This document shows, one piece after another, positions 40,707 through 41,641 of a stretch of 41,641 nt of DNA. The stretch is taken from positions 1 through 41,641 of the forward strand of contig JAGXLO010000011.1 of the NCBI GenBank assembly GCA_018334695.1, in the 5' to 3' direction. Each line of letters opens with the position of its first letter. Position 1 is the stretch's first letter. The notes beneath the pieces are model-generated. The model worked only from the letters and a program-made list of their open reading frames with translations, had not been told where the DNA came from and searched no databases. A program made the translations under genes and the position numbers. Origin of the DNA: Candidatus Cloacimonadota bacterium. GTDB lineage: Bacteria > Cloacimonadota > Cloacimonadia > JGIOTU-2.

Positions 40707-41641
40707 TTACTCAAACAAGTCTTGCTGATAATCTTCTTTTTGCTTTTGTCTTTTATATTCACTTTTACTTATCGCCAACAGATCATTTTCAATATTCATC
40801 AAAAATGGACTCTTTTTTAGTTCATAAGTTTTACCAAACAGATATCGTTTTTTTGCATAAGAAAGAAACAGATACTGTTTGGCTCTTGTCATGCCCACAT
40901 AAAACAGCCTTCTCTCCTCCTCCGCATCGTTCTCTTGACTTTCAAAAAGTGAATAGGGAAGCAGTCCGTCTTCACACCCCACTATAATAACAGCCTCGAA
41001 TTCAAGACCTTTAACAGAATGCAATGTCATAAGATTAACAGCATCAACATTTTGTTGAAATTTATCCATTTCAGATCCAATAGAGGTATATTTGATAAAT
41101 TTATCTATATTTGTACCAAAATTACGGGCGTATTGCAAGAGCTCCTTAAAATTTTCTTTATTAGAGACTTGTTCCTCCTGAAAATAAGTTACGATTATCT
41201 TCTGCAGAATATCTTCCACTGTTTTCTCGGAAAGAATTTCCTTAAGTTTGTTCAATTGCTGTATGCTTATTCTCTTATCCTGCATGAGTTTTTCTGTATG
41301 TAAAATATCCTTTGGATTTAAGGAAACTTTGAGAATATCAATAACGGATTTATTGAGTGGTTTCTGAAAAATTGGTGTAGATCTTATTTTTTGATAGGGG
41401 ATACTATGATCGGTGAATGCTTTTTCAATTGGTTTCATCTGGCGTGATATGCGACATAAAACGGCAAAATCGGACAAACTGTTTATGTTTTCTGCTTTGT
41501 CCCCTTCAGTTATATGGCTGTCCATAGAAAAAAAGCGCAGACCACCCATCATACTTTCGATCGTTCTTGCCACTCTCTCTGCTTCTTCCTTATCGGTTTG
41601 ACTTTCCAAAATATTTAATTTTACACCTGCATCTAATCCGC
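40707..41641 (-). CDS. UvrD/Rep-family helicase, C-terminal part (partial)
   Basis: Superfamily 1A DNA helicase cut by the window edge: the frame is open to base 41641, so the N-terminal half including Walker A is missing and the true start lies outside. Seen here are motif V (NLMTLHSVKGLEFEAVIIVG) and motif VI (EERRLFYVGMTRA) with its Arg finger, and the family segment IESMMGGLRFFSMDSH followed by FAVLCRISRQMKPIEKAF (motif IV region). The C-terminus is short and ends QQDLFE. UvrD-like proteins of anaerobes with a GG-x2-FFSMD segment are sometimes fused to an EndoQ-type PHP domain; that cannot be judged here. The zinc-ribbon gene follows by two bases. Confidence 0.9.
   Translation of the reverse strand, partial: GLDAGVKLNILESQTDKEEAERVARTIESMMGGLRFFSMDSHITEGDKAENINSLSDFAVLCRISRQMKPIEKAFTDHSIPYQKIRSTPIFQKPLNKSVIDILKVSLNPKDILHTEKLMQDKRISIQQLNKLKEILSEKTVEDILQKIIVTYFQEEQVSNKENFKELLQYARNFGTNIDKFIKYTSIGSEMDKFQQNVDAVNLMTLHSVKGLEFEAVIIVGCEDGLLPYSLFESQENDAEEERRLFYVGMTRAKQYLFLSYAKKRYLFGKTYELKKSPFLMNIENDLLAISKSEYKRQKQKEDYQQDLFE

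Noticed and set aside
1-41641. CRISPR arrays, tRNA or rRNA genes, prophage, transposase genes
   Set aside because: No regularly spaced repeats, no cloverleaf-like sequence in the short gaps, and no integrase, transposase or phage structural gene was found.

Overview
The window is bacterial chromosome, AT-rich, densely coded and apparently free of phage, IS, CRISPR, rRNA or tRNA genes. The organism has two membranes: there is a TamB-like translocation/assembly protein, a Lol-type lipoprotein exporter, a lipobox-bearing serpin, a PorV/PorQ-family outer-membrane protein and SppA with a beta-rich N-terminal part. PorV/PorQ proteins together with a very large kinase/ATPase/histidine-kinase hybrid suggest the FCB superphylum, perhaps Cloacimonadota; this placement is inference from gene content, not from a marker phylogeny.

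Layout. (1) 1-2889 looks accessory: an extremely AT-rich orphan gene with a HEPN-like RNAIVH motif, overlapping a nitroreductase, then about 1.1 kb of non-coding DNA with interspersed repeats, hairpins and a MITE-like inverted repeat. (2) 2890-6682, plus strand: an aspartate-type aminotransferase overlapping phosphoglycerate kinase, then an NCS2 nucleobase permease with a TTG start and a hairpin/T-tract terminator. (3) 14089-6777, minus strand: glutamine synthetase, a LolC/E-type permease, LolD and TamB, spaced like one operon, with three genes for envelope biogenesis. (4) 14265-17952, plus strand: a lipoprotein serpin followed by an SppA protease fused to a beta-rich N-terminal region.

(5) 31778-17956, minus strand: 21 genes with mostly tiny gaps or overlaps. 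In transcription order they are PorV/PorQ, RseC, FolB, FolK, deoxynucleoside kinase, a GlmU N-domain protein, HIT hydrolase, LytR_C protein, RsfS, ArgS, sirtuin, SurE, Pcm, a small-multidrug-export-type membrane protein, a cNMP-domain protein, AI-2E-type permease, TerB-like protein, EbfC, RecR, EF-P and RdgB. They cover folate, nucleotide-pool cleaning, translation and protein or DNA repair. (6) 31993-37434, plus strand: one 1813-residue signalling protein with an inactive-looking Ser/Thr kinase domain, a degenerate NTPase, a TPR-like region, two GAF-like domains and an intact histidine kinase. (7) 41641-37438, minus strand: a UvrD-family helicase (cut by the window edge), a zinc-ribbon protein, YggS, DnaX and endonuclease III.

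The most informative observations are about decoding. folK appears to start at AUU. The LytR_C gene is split by a T9 run that is also a perfect -1 slippery site. dnaX has three A8-A10 runs after which both alternative frames stop at once, as expected for making a short gamma-like product. Other unusual points are the triple loss of catalytic motifs in the pseudokinase of the 1813-residue hybrid, the SppA fusion, and an arginyl-tRNA synthetase whose HIGH-type motif reads NVVN.
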